A stretch of 64,000 nt of DNA from Nonomuraea basaltis (GCF_005893125.1 NZ_VCJS01000006.1:1-64000), one strand, 5' to 3'. Positions 39,772 through 48,928 are shown, counted from the first letter of the stretch. Made by a program: numbers and translations. Notes: generated by a model not told the origin, from the sequence alone.

Positions 39772-40089
39772 TCAGATACAGCCGTGCGGCTTGGGGATGC
39801 CGGCGATCTTCGCGGCGATCTTCGCCGGTCCCTTGGGGAACAGCTGGTACAGCTCCTTGACCGACACTCCGGAGGACTTGCCGAGCGCCCGCACGGTGGG
39901 GCCGGTGCCCTTGGCGGCGTACTCGGCGCGCATGAACTCGATGACCTGCCAGTGCCGCTCGGTGAGCTGGTCGATGCCCAGGCTCTTGGCGATCTCCGGA
40001 GCCATGTCCTCGGTCCACTGGGCGGGGTCCTCGAAGAACCCCTCGTCGTTGACCGTCACGGGCTGGCCGGCATAGGTCGTGGTCGACAT
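39772..40089 (-). CDS. TusE/DsrC-family sulfur relay protein
   Basis: 105 aa. GFFEDPAQWTEDMAPEIAKS and ERHWQVIEFMRAEY are characteristic. The C-terminal arm ends GIPKPHGCI, keeping the penultimate catalytic Cys on which DsrC/TusE carries sulfur. The second upstream Cys of true DsrC is not seen, so TusE-like relay is more likely than a dissimilatory role. It lies between the DsrE-like and flavoprotein genes. Confidence 0.9.
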   Translation of the reverse strand: MSTTTYAGQPVTVNDEGFFEDPAQWTEDMAPEIAKSLGIDQLTERHWQVIEFMRAEYAAKGTGPTVRALGKSSGVSVKELYQLFPKGPAKIAAKIAGIPKPHGCI

Positions 40090-40109
40090 GTTGATCAACT
40101 TCCTTCGGT

Positions 40110-41351
40110 TCAGGCGGGTGGACGGGCCTTGCCGTGGCTGGGCATGGCCGCGCCGACGCCGGGGATGTCGTGGCCGGGCAGCAGGCCGTGCCAGTAGAAC
40201 CACTGGAACATCAGCTTGCCCAGGTGGTTGAGGCGGGACTGCTTCAGCAGCGGCAGGCCCACGGCGGCCGGGTAGTGCCCCGGCAGGGGTTCGGTGTCGT
40301 AGTTGAAGTCGATCAGCAGCGCCTTGCCAAAGCCGGTCTCGATGAAGCAGTTGGTGTGCCCGTCGAAGGAGGCGTCCAAGGGGCGCCCGGCCAGGAATCG
40401 GCCGATGTTGTCGACCAGGATCTCGCCCTCGAAGTGGGTGACCGAGCCCGCCTTGGACGTCGGCACACCGGCGGCGTCGCCGATGGCGAACACGTTCGGC
40501 GCGGCGGAGGCCTGCAGGGTGTGCTGGTCCACGACGACGAATCCCAGCTCGTCGCCGAGGCCGGGAGAGCGGCCGACGTACTCCGCGCCGCCGTGCAGCG
40601 GCACCACCACGGCCAGTTCGAAGCCCACCTCGCGCTCGTCGTAGGAGATCAGCCGGCCGGCGGAGCCATCGACGGAGCCGGTGTTGAACTCGGTCACCAA
40701 CTCGATACCCTTGTCTGCCAGCAGACCGCTCAGGGTGCGGGCGGCGACCGGCTTGGTGAAGGCGGCGTCCAGCGGGGTGACGTAGGTCAGTTCCACGCGA
40801 TCGCGGATGCCCCGCTGGCGGAAGTACCAGTCGGCCAGGAAGGAGAACTCCAACGGCGCGACCGGGCACTTAATCGGCATGTCCACCACGTTGACCACCA
40901 GCCGCCCACTCTCGAAGCGCTCCAGGGCGCCGTGCAACGCGGCCGCGCCCTCGGGGCTGTAGAAGGTGAACACCGTGTCCATCCACCCGGGGCCGGTCAG
41001 GCCCTCGGTCTCCTGCGGCAGCAGCACCGACCCCGTGGCCACCACCAGCACGTCATAACCCAGCACCGTGCCGTCTTCCAGGTGCACCTGCTGGGCGCCC
41101 AGATCGACCCGATCGATCGGGGTCTGCCGGAACACGATTCCCCGGTGCAGCTGACGACGCCGGGGCCGGACGATCTCACTCGGCTCGGCCAGCCCGAACG
41201 GGACGAACAGCAACCCGGGTTGGTAGACGTGCTCATCGTCTTGATCCACCACGACGATCTCTGCCGCGTCCTCGGGGTACAGGCGCCGCAGCCGGTTGGC
41301 CACCAGCGTGCCGCCGGTGCCCGCCCCTAGAATCACGATGCGCTTTCTCAT
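40110..41351 (-). CDS. FAD-dependent sulfide:quinone reductase-like enzyme
   Basis: 413 aa. N-terminal FAD site ILGAGTGGTLVANRL, second nucleotide-binding part around VLVVATGSVLLP, C-terminal FAD contact NVFAIGDAAGVPTSKAGS. A redox-type Cys lies in MPIKCPVAPLE. The C-terminus has amphipathic, aromatic-rich segments (LGKLMFQWFYWHGLLPG) suited to membrane binding. It probably oxidises sulfide or persulfide and feeds quinone. It is first gene of the sulfur operon, under CsoR/CstR-like operators. Confidence 0.88.
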   Translation of the reverse strand: MRKRIVILGAGTGGTLVANRLRRLYPEDAAEIVVVDQDDEHVYQPGLLFVPFGLAEPSEIVRPRRRQLHRGIVFRQTPIDRVDLGAQQVHLEDGTVLGYDVLVVATGSVLLPQETEGLTGPGWMDTVFTFYSPEGAAALHGALERFESGRLVVNVVDMPIKCPVAPLEFSFLADWYFRQRGIRDRVELTYVTPLDAAFTKPVAARTLSGLLADKGIELVTEFNTGSVDGSAGRLISYDEREVGFELAVVVPLHGGAEYVGRSPGLGDELGFVVVDQHTLQASAAPNVFAIGDAAGVPTSKAGSVTHFEGEILVDNIGRFLAGRPLDASFDGHTNCFIETGFGKALLIDFNYDTEPLPGHYPAAVGLPLLKQSRLNHLGKLMFQWFYWHGLLPGHDIPGVGAAMPSHGKARPPA

Positions 41352-41370
41352 ACCCCCAATTTCCTCCCAA

Positions 41371-41440
41371 ACCCCGGGGGGTATATAGGGGCTTTGGTCC
41401 CAGATGGGGGCACCAAAGGCCCGAATACCCTACGGGGTAT
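41371..41440. promoter_or_regulatory. CsoR/CstR-type operators upstream of the sulfur operon
   Basis: ATACCC-TACG-GGGTAT (41425-41440) is a perfect inverted repeat of the form bound by CsoR/CstR repressors (ATACCCC...GGGGTAT). A related half-palindrome ACCCCGGGGGGTAT lies at 41371-41384 close to the start of the flavoprotein gene. The local regulator gene is a remnant, so a homologue elsewhere would have to act here. Confidence 0.65.
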
Positions 41441-41490
41441 CTCTTCGGGTCGACCAGGGCGGCAACAGCGGTTCCAAGGGGTGGGATTGT

Positions 41491-41523
41491 TCACGGTCGT
41501 TCCGCGTCGGAACGCGCCCGTGA
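41491..41523. promoter_or_regulatory. Imperfect long palindrome
   Basis: TCACGG-T-CGTTCCG-cgt-CGGAACG-CGC-CCGTGA reads as a 13-bp imperfect inverted repeat. It could be a terminator or an operator for the short frame that follows. The function is unknown. Confidence 0.5.
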
Positions 41524-41553
41524 TGTCGAGGTACGTTGGCGCTGGGAGGGGCG

Positions 41554-41652
41554 ATGTGGACAGTGACCAGTGAGACCGCCCCTATGCACGTCCTGCGCAT
41601 GCTGTGTGACCACGATGAAGCCGCCGCGGCGCCGGCCCAGCCCGTGAGCTGA
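41554..41652 (+). CDS. Possible 32-aa peptide
   Basis: 32 codons (MWTVTSETAPMHVLRMLCDH and an Ala/Pro-rich end) with a good ribosome binding site (GGGAGGGGCG). Not recognised; it could be a real small protein or a remnant. The following 240 bases to 41889 contain no supported gene. Confidence 0.3.
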   Translation: MWTVTSETAPMHVLRMLCDHDEAAAAPAQPVS

Positions 41653-41889
41653 TCGGATCGCTCGCCGTCCTGCGGCTTACACCGTCTCCGCTTGGTTGCC
41701 TGCCGGGACGTTCCTCAACCTGCTCGGCCCGGCGTCCGCGCCTGTGGACCGGCCACGCCGAGCTCAGCGAGCTTGACGTGGCCCAGTTCGGGCTCTACCT
41801 GATCCACGACCGGAAGCAGCCCACCTCAAGGCGTACGGGTCCAAGGTGCCCGGCCCGTCGACTGAGTCGGCGGAGTCGGCTTGGCCTCG

Positions 41890-43131
41890 TCAATCCGCGG
41901 TCTGCCCGCCGCAGAACACCTCCTTCACGAGCCCGTCCAGCAGCTTCTGGAAATCCTTTGCCGGGCCCCTTGTGGCCTCGTCCACCCAGGTCACCGAGGC
42001 GGTCAGGGTCTTGCTGCCGTCGGGTGAGCTGTACATGAACGCCCCGTAGCCGTGCGGGGGGCTGCCGTTGTGCTGGAAGACGGTGCCGCAGTCCGGGCCC
42101 AGGTCTTGCACGAACAGCCCGAGGCCGTAGCCCATCTTCGGGTGCGGCTTGCGCATCTCGGACAGCAGCTTGGCCGGCAGGAGCTTGCCGCCATTCAGCG
42201 CCGAGACGAACCTGGCCAGATCGTGGGTGGTCGAGATCAGATCACCGGCGCCGGCCAGCAGGGAGAGGTTCTGGCGCGAGATGTCGACCACCTTCTGCTG
42301 GCCGGCGTCCTCATACCGGTAGTAGCCGTGGGCGTGCGGCCCGGGGAGCTGCGTCCGGTTGCCCGCCACCATGGTGCCCCGCATCTTGAGCGGCCGCAGG
42401 ATCCGCCGCTGCATCTCCTCGGCGTACGAGCGGCCGGTGACCTTCTCGATCAGCAGCAGGGCCAGCGTGTAGTTGGTGTTGGTGTACTTCTGGTCCGTGC
42501 CCGGCTCGAACCGCGGCGGCTTGGACAACGCCAGCCGTACCAGCTCTTCGGGCCGGTAGCTGCGGAACCGGTTGTCCAGCCACTCCTTGCCCGTGGCGGA
42601 GATCCCCGGCACGTACGTCCCGTTGGGGTCGAAGTCACCGGTGTAGTTGAACAACCCGCTGGTGTGCTGCAGCAGCATCCGCACGGTGATCCGCCGGTCC
42701 AGCCCGAACTCGGGCAGGTAGCCGGCCACCGGGGCGTCCAGCCCGATGTTGCCCTCGGCCACCAGCTGCAGCACCAGGGTCGCGGTGACGGTCTTGATGA
42801 TGCTGCCCGCCCAGAACGACCCGTTCGTGGGCGGCTTGGCGCTCTGGCCCAGCTTGCGCACCCCGGCGCTGCCGACCCACTCGCCCTGCTCATCGTGCAC
42901 GCGCACCTGCACCCCGGCGAAACCGGCATCGACGAACGCCTGCGTGGCCTTCTGCAGCTCCGGGCGATCCTGCCCGGCCGCGGCCTTCGGCACGGCCGCG
43001 CTGCTGTCCGCGGCGGCCACCCTGGGTGCGGACACAGCCGCCCCGGCCAGCAGCGCGGCCGCCAGCGCCGTAACCGCCGCTCGCCGCAAGACCTTGGTCT
43101 GCGTGATCGCTGGTGGGGATTGGGTTTTCAT
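41890..43131 (-). CDS. Secreted serine hydrolase, beta-lactamase/DD-peptidase family
   Basis: 413 aa with a signal peptide (basic start, VLRRAAVTALAAALLAGAAV, Ala-rich cleavage region). Class C-like motifs are SIIK (catalytic Ser, in FWAGSIIKT), a YTNTNY segment in place of YxN, and HNGSPPHG near the end. Many such actinomycete enzymes are D-alanyl-D-alanine carboxypeptidases or esterases. It is a close paralogue of the catalytic domain of the gene at 43480, lying in tandem. Confidence 0.88.
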   Translation of the reverse strand: MKTQSPPAITQTKVLRRAAVTALAAALLAGAAVSAPRVAAADSSAAVPKAAAGQDRPELQKATQAFVDAGFAGVQVRVHDEQGEWVGSAGVRKLGQSAKPPTNGSFWAGSIIKTVTATLVLQLVAEGNIGLDAPVAGYLPEFGLDRRITVRMLLQHTSGLFNYTGDFDPNGTYVPGISATGKEWLDNRFRSYRPEELVRLALSKPPRFEPGTDQKYTNTNYTLALLLIEKVTGRSYAEEMQRRILRPLKMRGTMVAGNRTQLPGPHAHGYYRYEDAGQQKVVDISRQNLSLLAGAGDLISTTHDLARFVSALNGGKLLPAKLLSEMRKPHPKMGYGLGLFVQDLGPDCGTVFQHNGSPPHGYGAFMYSSPDGSKTLTASVTWVDEATRGPAKDFQKLLDGLVKEVFCGGQTAD

Positions 43132-43157
43132 GGTTCCTTGTCTTTCGGTGTCGCGCT

Positions 43158-43397
43158 CAGGCGAACAGCTCGCCGAGCAATTCGGGGTCGATGAGGATGG
43201 GGGTCCGGGTGGAGGGCAGGCGGCTGCGTGCCCATCCGCTCGCCTATCAGGAAGTCCAGGCGCGCTTGCGGAAGTAGTGCAGACAGTCGATGAGTTGGTG
43301 CCCGCGCGGCTACGACGATCAGCTCGAAATCCTTGTCAGCGGCGATGAGTCGGTCGACCAGCCGCAGCGTGTGGTCCGGGTGGACCTGGTCATCCAT
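43158..43397 (-). pseudogene. Peptidase S9 (prolyl oligopeptidase) C-terminal remnant
   Basis: The frame begins MDDQVHPDHTLRLVDRLIAA then DKDFELIVV, the strand-helix segment carrying the catalytic Asp of DPP4-type peptidases. After a frameshift LIDCLHYFRKRAWTS continues the family pattern in another frame. Only the last tenth of the gene is left. It lies between the two serine hydrolase paralogues. Confidence 0.6.
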
Positions 43398-43479
43398 GCC
43401 GGCGGGCGTCGGCCAGGGCGATTGAGCCGGCCTGGCCCGTACGGCTCCACGGTGCTCGGCCTTGTCTACTGGGCCGGCT

Positions 43480-45018
43480 CTACAGAGCCGGCCCGGCCTG
43501 CCCGCCGCCGAACACCTCCTCGACGAGCCTCTGCGTCGCCTTCTGGAACGCCTCTCCCATGGACAGTGCGGCGTCGTCCACGTAGTTCAGCGAGGCGGTC
43601 AGGGTCTTGCCGCCGTCGGGCGTGCTGTACATCAGCCCTGCGTGGCCCGTGATGCCGCCGTTGTGGGTGATGACGGTGCCGCCGCCCGGCGCGTCCTGCA
43701 CGAACACCCCCAGGCCGTAGCCGGCCTTCGGCTCCGGCGTGCACATCTCGGCCAGCAGCTCGGCCGGCAGCAGCCTGCCGCCCACGAGCGCGGAGATGAA
43801 CGTGTGCAGGTCCTGGGTGGTTGAGATCATGTCGCCGCCGGTGGAGATCCAGGACGGGTTCTGGCGGGTGACGTCGACCACCTTCTCCTGGCCATCCTCC
43901 TCATACCGGTAGTAGGCGTGGGCGTGCGGCTCGGGAACGTCCGTCGAGGTTTCCGGCGCCACCGTGCCCGACAGCCCGAGCGGCCCCAGGATCAGCCGCT
44001 GCATCTCCTCGCCGAGCGAGCGGCCGGTGACCTTCTCGACCAGTAGCCGGGCCAGCACGTAGTTGGTGTTGGAGTAGCTCCAGTCGGTCCCCGGCTCGAA
44101 CCGCACCGGCTTGGACAGCGCCAGCCGGACCAGTTCCTCCGGCCGGTAGGTCTTGAACCGGTCCTCCACCCACTCCCGGCCCTGATAGACGATCCCCGGT
44201 ACGTACTCGGGGTAGTAATCGCCGGTGAAGTTGAACACCCCGCTGGTGTGCTGCAGCAGCATCCGCACCGTGATCCGCCGGTCCAGCCCGAACTCGGGCA
44301 GGTAGCCGGCCACCGGAGTGTCCAGCCCGATCTTGCCCTCGGCCACCAGCTGCAGCACCACGGTCGCGGTGAAGGTCTTGGTGTTGCTGCCGATCCGGAA
44401 GTGCCCGTTCGCCGGCGGCTTGGCGGTGTCGCCCAGCTCGCGCACCCCGGCGCTGCCGACCCACTCGCCTCGCTCATCGTGCACGCGCAGCGTCACCCCG
44501 ACGAAACCGGAATCGACCATCTCCTGGATGAGCTTCTGCAACTCCGGACGATCCTGCCCGGCAGCGGCTGGCGGCACGGCCACACTGCTGTCCGGGGTGG
44601 CCATCCCCGGCGTGGCCGAAGCGACGTCGAGGGCCTCGGTGATCTTGCGGGCCATCTCCGCCATGGTGGGGCTGGCCTCGCCCTTCTGGGGCCGGGTGGC
44701 TGCTTCGACGGCGACGATGACAGTTCGGCGGAAGTTGTCGGCCTCTGCCGGAGCCTGCTCCTTGAGCAGGCTCATGGTCGCGGTCAGGGCCGGCAGCACC
44801 TGATCGGCGAGTGCGGCGGTGGACTTGCCGTTCAGGCCCTTGGGCGCCTTGGAGAGCACGTGCCCGACCAGGCCGGTCGCGGAGGTCAGGGCGATGGAGC
44901 CTTCGGTGGCGGCCTTATGAGGCGAGCCGGCGGCTCCGGCGGCGGACATCAGCGAGACGGCGCCCCACGCGGCGGTGCGCAGGGTGAGTTTGTCCTGCTC
45001 AGTAAGGGTGACGGACAT
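43480..45018 (-). CDS. Fusion of a small actinobacterial domain with a serine hydrolase
   Basis: 512 aa from the ATG at 45018 (AAAGGAGCACG upstream). Residues about 1-130 (SVTLTEQDKLTLRTAAWGAV, SPHKAATEGSIALTSATGLV) resemble small soluble actinobacterial proteins of unknown function. From about residue 145 (SSVAVPPAAAGQDRPELQKL) the sequence is a class C beta-lactamase-like domain with SNTK, YSNTNY and HNGG motifs. No signal peptide is visible, unlike its tandem paralogue. The fusion may therefore be cytoplasmic, or may need a non-classical export route. Confidence 0.82.
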   Translation of the reverse strand: MSVTLTEQDKLTLRTAAWGAVSLMSAAGAAGSPHKAATEGSIALTSATGLVGHVLSKAPKGLNGKSTAALADQVLPALTATMSLLKEQAPAEADNFRRTVIVAVEAATRPQKGEASPTMAEMARKITEALDVASATPGMATPDSSVAVPPAAAGQDRPELQKLIQEMVDSGFVGVTLRVHDERGEWVGSAGVRELGDTAKPPANGHFRIGSNTKTFTATVVLQLVAEGKIGLDTPVAGYLPEFGLDRRITVRMLLQHTSGVFNFTGDYYPEYVPGIVYQGREWVEDRFKTYRPEELVRLALSKPVRFEPGTDWSYSNTNYVLARLLVEKVTGRSLGEEMQRLILGPLGLSGTVAPETSTDVPEPHAHAYYRYEEDGQEKVVDVTRQNPSWISTGGDMISTTQDLHTFISALVGGRLLPAELLAEMCTPEPKAGYGLGVFVQDAPGGGTVITHNGGITGHAGLMYSTPDGGKTLTASLNYVDDAALSMGEAFQKATQRLVEEVFGGGQAGPAL

Positions 45019-45316
45019 GATTGCGTGCTCCTTTAAACCAATGAGAAAATTCACTTCAGCGGAACCGATGGTGGAATGCGGTCCTGCTGAGGCCCGGGGT
45101 GTCTGGATTGCTCAGGTCGGGTCGCCCGAGAAGATCGCACCCAGCTTCGGGGCCGCAATCGCTGAACCGTTCATGGCATCCACCATCGCCGACCGCCCTG
45201 ATACCGGGCCGTTGCCGTCCTGACGCGGCCGCTGACACAGTCACTGACACGGCAGCGCATGGCCGGCGGTGATGCCGGTGACGGCGAACGACACGACCAG
45301 GTCGGCCGGTCCGGAG
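45019..45316. other. Intergenic, no supported gene
   Basis: About 300 bases between convergently decaying frames. I see no motif, hairpin or promoter worth naming beyond the likely promoter of the fusion gene near 45030-45060. Confidence 0.35.
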
Positions 45317-45697
45317 TCAGCCCGTGAGTGGGGAAATCCACTCGGTGAGCTGGATCGCCACGCCGTTGGGGTCGGTGAGCTGCATCAGCAGCTCACCCCA
45401 CGGCTCCCGCCGGAGCGGGATGGTGATGGTGGCGCCTTCACCGCGCAGCCGCTCGTACTCGGCGGCGAGGCCGGTGACCGTGAACACCACGATCGCGTCT
45501 GCCAGTCCCTGTCCCGGTTGCCACCGCTCGAGGTTGCGCTCCATCAGGACCAGGTCGACGGCCGCGTCGTCACGGCCCTGCGCGATGAACTCCTCGCCGA
45601 CCAGGATTTCGCGGAAGCCGAGATGACTGGTGAAGAACCGGCTGGAAGCGGCAGGGTCGGCGACGGTCAGGGATACAGCGGAAGAGACGATGTTCAC
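45317..45697 (-). CDS. VOC-family (glyoxalase/bleomycin resistance) protein
   Basis: 126 aa. Paired beta-alpha-beta-beta-beta modules start SSAVSLTVADPAASSRFFTSHLGF and end LLMQLTDPNGVAIQLTEW with the typical metal-ligand Glu position. Such proteins bind or detoxify small molecules. No neighbour indicates the substrate. Confidence 0.85.
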   Translation of the reverse strand: MNIVSSAVSLTVADPAASSRFFTSHLGFREILVGEEFIAQGRDDAAVDLVLMERNLERWQPGQGLADAIVVFTVTGLAAEYERLRGEGATITIPLRREPWGELLMQLTDPNGVAIQLTEWISPLTG

Positions 45698-45834
45698 ACC
45701 ACAGCACCAGAAAATGACATATCCCGATTCACCTCCCGACGGGCGTGTTCTTTGGATGGATCAAGCATCGCGCCGCGCGGTGCCGCGGATCAACGGCGAC
45801 TATCGCAACGGTCGTTAACCCATGGTTGACGGTC

Positions 45835-46722
45835 TCAGCCGGGCAGCGGTCCCAGCTCGCGCACCACGCGAGCGAAGGCACGGATCATGTCGTTCTCCGC
45901 GTCGCTGCTCCACACGAGCCCGTACGGCAGCGCATCCATGTCCTTGACGGGCAGATAGGCGACGTCGGGGCGGGGAAAGTACCAGCTCACGTGGACCGGG
46001 AAGAGGGTGACGGCCTCGCCCAGGACCGTGTGCATAAAGACTTCCTCGAGGTTGTCTACGTTGGCGGTGCGGTCGATCAACCGGCCCTTGGGGGTGAGCT
46101 TCGGGACGAAGTGGTCGAACCAGTAGCCAGGCACAGACTCGATGACCACGTGCTGGAAATCGCTGATCGCCTCCAGGGAGACCGACGACCACCTGGTGAG
46201 CGCATGGTCGCCGGCCACGGCCAGCACCCTCCGCTCGGCGAAGAGCAGCGGACCCACCGTGAGGTCGGGCTCCTCGACGGGCAGCCAGGTAACCAGGATG
46301 TCGACCTCCCCTTTGCGCAGTTGGGCGAACGGATCCTGGTAGCCCGACATCCGCAGGCGCAGCTCCCACTGTGGGTGGCGGGCGCGGAAGGTCTCCCAGT
46401 ACCGGCGCAGCTCCTGAACGTTGACGGGAAACAAACTCACCCGGAGCGTGCCGGTCTTGCCCCGGGCCGCCATCCGGGCCCGCTCCAGGCTCTGCGTCAA
46501 CCCCTGATGCACCTGGCGTAGGTCGTCGCGGAGCTGCTCACCCACCGGCGTGAGCCGTACATTGCGGCTGTCCCGGGCGAAAAGCTCGACGCCGATGGCC
46601 CGTTCCTGCTTCTTGAGCGCCTTGCTGACCGCCGCCACGGAAACGTGCAGCCGCTCCGCCGCACGGCCGAAGTGCAGCCCCTCGGCAAGGGTCAGAAAGA
46701 TCTCAATGTCGCGCAGCTCCAC
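45835..46722 (-). CDS. LysR-family transcriptional regulator
   Basis: 295 aa from the GTG at 46722, preceded by GGAGGGGGG. N-terminal helix-turn-helix LRDIEIFLTLAEGLHFGRAA, ERLHVSVAAVSKALKKQER; then a periplasmic-binding-like effector domain (RVSLFPVNVQELRRYW, DILVTWLPVEEPDL). No adjacent divergent structural gene remains, since the neighbouring DNA is decayed, so its target is unknown. Confidence 0.88.
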   Translation of the reverse strand: MELRDIEIFLTLAEGLHFGRAAERLHVSVAAVSKALKKQERAIGVELFARDSRNVRLTPVGEQLRDDLRQVHQGLTQSLERARMAARGKTGTLRVSLFPVNVQELRRYWETFRARHPQWELRLRMSGYQDPFAQLRKGEVDILVTWLPVEEPDLTVGPLLFAERRVLAVAGDHALTRWSSVSLEAISDFQHVVIESVPGYWFDHFVPKLTPKGRLIDRTANVDNLEEVFMHTVLGEAVTLFPVHVSWYFPRPDVAYLPVKDMDALPYGLVWSSDAENDMIRAFARVVRELGPLPG

Positions 46723-46746
46723 ACGACCCCCCTCCGTCGACCCCAC

Positions 46747-47463
46747 TATCGAGACCGTTCATTCGGGGCGCGAGTATGACATGTCGGCCCTATTGGAGCG
46801 GTCACCGCAAGTATGACGCGCGTCCGCCAGCCCTCGATCTTGGAACCGGCACCTGTCCGCGCTGGTCTCCTTCACCACCTGGGCCCAGCGCCAGGACCTC
46901 CTCGAAACCAACCCGGCCCGGCGGCTGCAGCGGCGCAAGCCCGCCCGTCGCGGTGACCGCGCCATCCCGGCCGCCTGGCTGGAGAAGCTGTTCACCGACC
47001 CCGCGCACGTGCAGCGCGAACGGGTGCTGTGGAGGCTCCTGTACCGCGCATGGCGTGATCAAGATCGACCCGGCCGCGAGCGTCCACGTCACCGCCTCCA
47101 GCGGTGACGTCTCGGTCGGCCGCCCCTTGCTGGACCTCCTGCCGAACGCGCCGAGCCGTACCTCGTGAGACCATTTCGTACGGCAGGCCAAGGAGGCCAA
47201 ACCCAGGGCAGCGCGAGCACCCCTCACGCGCCCTGGCCGGCCAACGCTCGAGACGGGGCACGGCAGGTGTGTCGATCATGTGCACTCCCGCGGCTGCGCC
47301 ACCCGCATGACGGTCCCCACGGGAGTCTCCAACCTCATCCCGGCCGAGATGCTTCTGAGGTCACCGTCGACCAGGCGATGGCCGCGCTGAACACACTCGG
47401 CGCGGCGCCGGTGGCCAACCCTGAGCTGCGAGCTCCGCCCCGACGGACCTGCCGCTGAGGCCC
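46747..47463. other. Decayed region
   Basis: About 700 bases with a recognisable recombinase fragment (46838-47045, listed separately). Downstream a short frame (VIKIDPAASVHVTASSGDVS, about 47055-47168) resembles repeat strands of DUF4097-like proteins but lacks a start. No intact gene. Confidence 0.4.
46838..47045 (+). pseudogene. Tyrosine-recombinase-like integrase fragment
   Basis: One frame reads LVSFTTWAQRQDLLETNPAR, RLQRRKPARRGDRAIPAAWL, EKLFTDPAHVQRERVLWRLL. This resembles the join between core-binding and catalytic domains of actinobacterial tyrosine recombinases. The catalytic residues downstream are missing. It is a remnant of a mobile gene. Confidence 0.5.
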
Positions 47464-47820
47464 TTGAGCTCGCCGCCCTCACTCTGCCGACTGGCAGCGC
47501 GGCTGCGCGAACTCCACGAAGCGACGGAGCACCTGCGCATCACCCGCAAAACACTGCTGTCCCTCGCCGACGAACCCGAGGTCGAGATCGCGCACGCCCA
47601 CTCTGCTCCCGAACTCCCTGACCATCCCGCCTACCGTCACATTCTGCACAGCTTCGCCGACCTCGGCCGGCCGCTACGAGCTCGCGACCTGTGCCAGGCC
47701 CTGGACCTGCCCATCGTCAAGAACAACACCGAGAACATCCACTCCAAGCTCAAACGCCTGGTCAGCCAGGGCATCCTCGTGGAGACCGAGCCGGGATCAT
47801 TCGCTCAGCCTCGTCCCTAA
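47464..47820 (+). CDS. Winged-helix-like conserved protein, probably a 3' fragment
   Basis: 118 aa. The helical start LAARLRELHEATEHLRITRKTLLSLA, then HILHSFADLGRPLRARDLCQALDLPIVKNNTENIHSKLKRLVSQG, looks like a winged-helix domain of conserved actinobacterial proteins found beside mobile elements. The start is uncertain, and the upstream DNA is decayed, so this may be the 3' end of a longer gene. Confidence 0.5.
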   Translation: MSSPPSLCRLAARLRELHEATEHLRITRKTLLSLADEPEVEIAHAHSAPELPDHPAYRHILHSFADLGRPLRARDLCQALDLPIVKNNTENIHSKLKRLVSQGILVETEPGSFAQPRP

Positions 47821-48809
47821 AGAACCCGGCCCGGGCGTGACGTCGTCCATGGGCTGGCCCCCAGGGCGGCGGCGAGACGCGAAGCGAGGCTCGCGATGGC
47901 GGCACGCAGTTCCGGGCCGCCCTCGACGCGGAAGGGCAACGGCACGTTCGGCAGCCACTCCTGCGCGTACATCGTCGGATTGCTCGTGCTGCCGACGAGC
48001 ACGCACCCGTCCCTCGACGGTTCGAGCCTTCCCATCGGCGGCCGGATCCAAGGCGCCACCTCGGCTAGGGGAGCGTCGAACACGACGCGCGTGGCGAACT
48101 CCCACCCGGCGCCAAGGTTCTCCTCCAGCGCCGCCACCGGGTCGAGACCGTCGGGCGGCTCGAACGCGTGCGTACTCCGCTGAACCCGGCGGACGCGGTC
48201 GACCCGGTAGGTGCGGACGGCGTCCGCGTGGTGGGAGTAGCACAGCAGGTACCAGCGCCCGTGACGGACGACGACCGCCCAGGGGTCCACCTCAGCCTTC
48301 CACTGGTTGCCGGACTCGCTCCGGTAGGCGACCACCACGCGCCGCCGGTCCGCGATGGCGGCCACGAGCGCGCTGGTGGTGGCGGGATCCGGACGGGCCG
48401 AGAACCGGTCGGGCGCCGCCGCCGCATACTCACGCAGCGCCGCCGCCTGCCGTCCGACGTTCTCGGGCAGGGCCTGGATGACCTTGCCCAGGGCGGCGCC
48501 GACGAGGTCGCCGACATCGGTGGCCGCCGGCTGGCCGTTGAGCACCGCCATGACCAGGCCAAGCGCCTCGGGTTCGGTGAAGGCGACCGGAGGCAGCCGC
48601 GTCCCGCGCCCGAGCCGGTACCCGCCATACGGGCCACGGACCGACTCGACGGGGATGCCCGCCTCACGGAGGATCCCGACGTACCGGCGCGCGGCCCGCT
48701 CCGTGACGCCCAGACAGGCGGCGAGCTCGCCGGCCGTCACGCCAGGGCGGCCCTGGAGGATCTCCATGGCGCGCAGAGCTCGTGCGGTGGGACTGAGATC
48801 GGTCGGCAC
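47817..48809 (-). CDS. WYL-domain transcriptional regulator (YafY-like)
   Basis: 330 aa. N-terminal HTH (ALRAMEILQGRPGVTAGELAACLGVTERAARRYVGIL), then a WYL domain with GRWYLLCYSHHADAVRTYRVDRV and a C-terminal extension. WYL regulators sense small ligands or nucleic acids. It is divergent from the hydrolase gene at 48929, which is its likely target. Confidence 0.9.
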   Translation of the reverse strand: MPTDLSPTARALRAMEILQGRPGVTAGELAACLGVTERAARRYVGILREAGIPVESVRGPYGGYRLGRGTRLPPVAFTEPEALGLVMAVLNGQPAATDVGDLVGAALGKVIQALPENVGRQAAALREYAAAAPDRFSARPDPATTSALVAAIADRRRVVVAYRSESGNQWKAEVDPWAVVVRHGRWYLLCYSHHADAVRTYRVDRVRRVQRSTHAFEPPDGLDPVAALEENLGAGWEFATRVVFDAPLAEVAPWIRPPMGRLEPSRDGCVLVGSTSNPTMYAQEWLPNVPLPFRVEGGPELRAAIASLASRLAAALGASPWTTSRPGRVL

Positions 48810-48928
48810 ACGAGCACATTACGAGGTCACGTAATGAACAGGAAGTAGAACGTCCGGAATCGGTCCTAGCCTGACGTCCTGACCGAATTCCGTCCTCGCC
48901 GGAACGCGCTGAAGAAAGAGAACTGACC

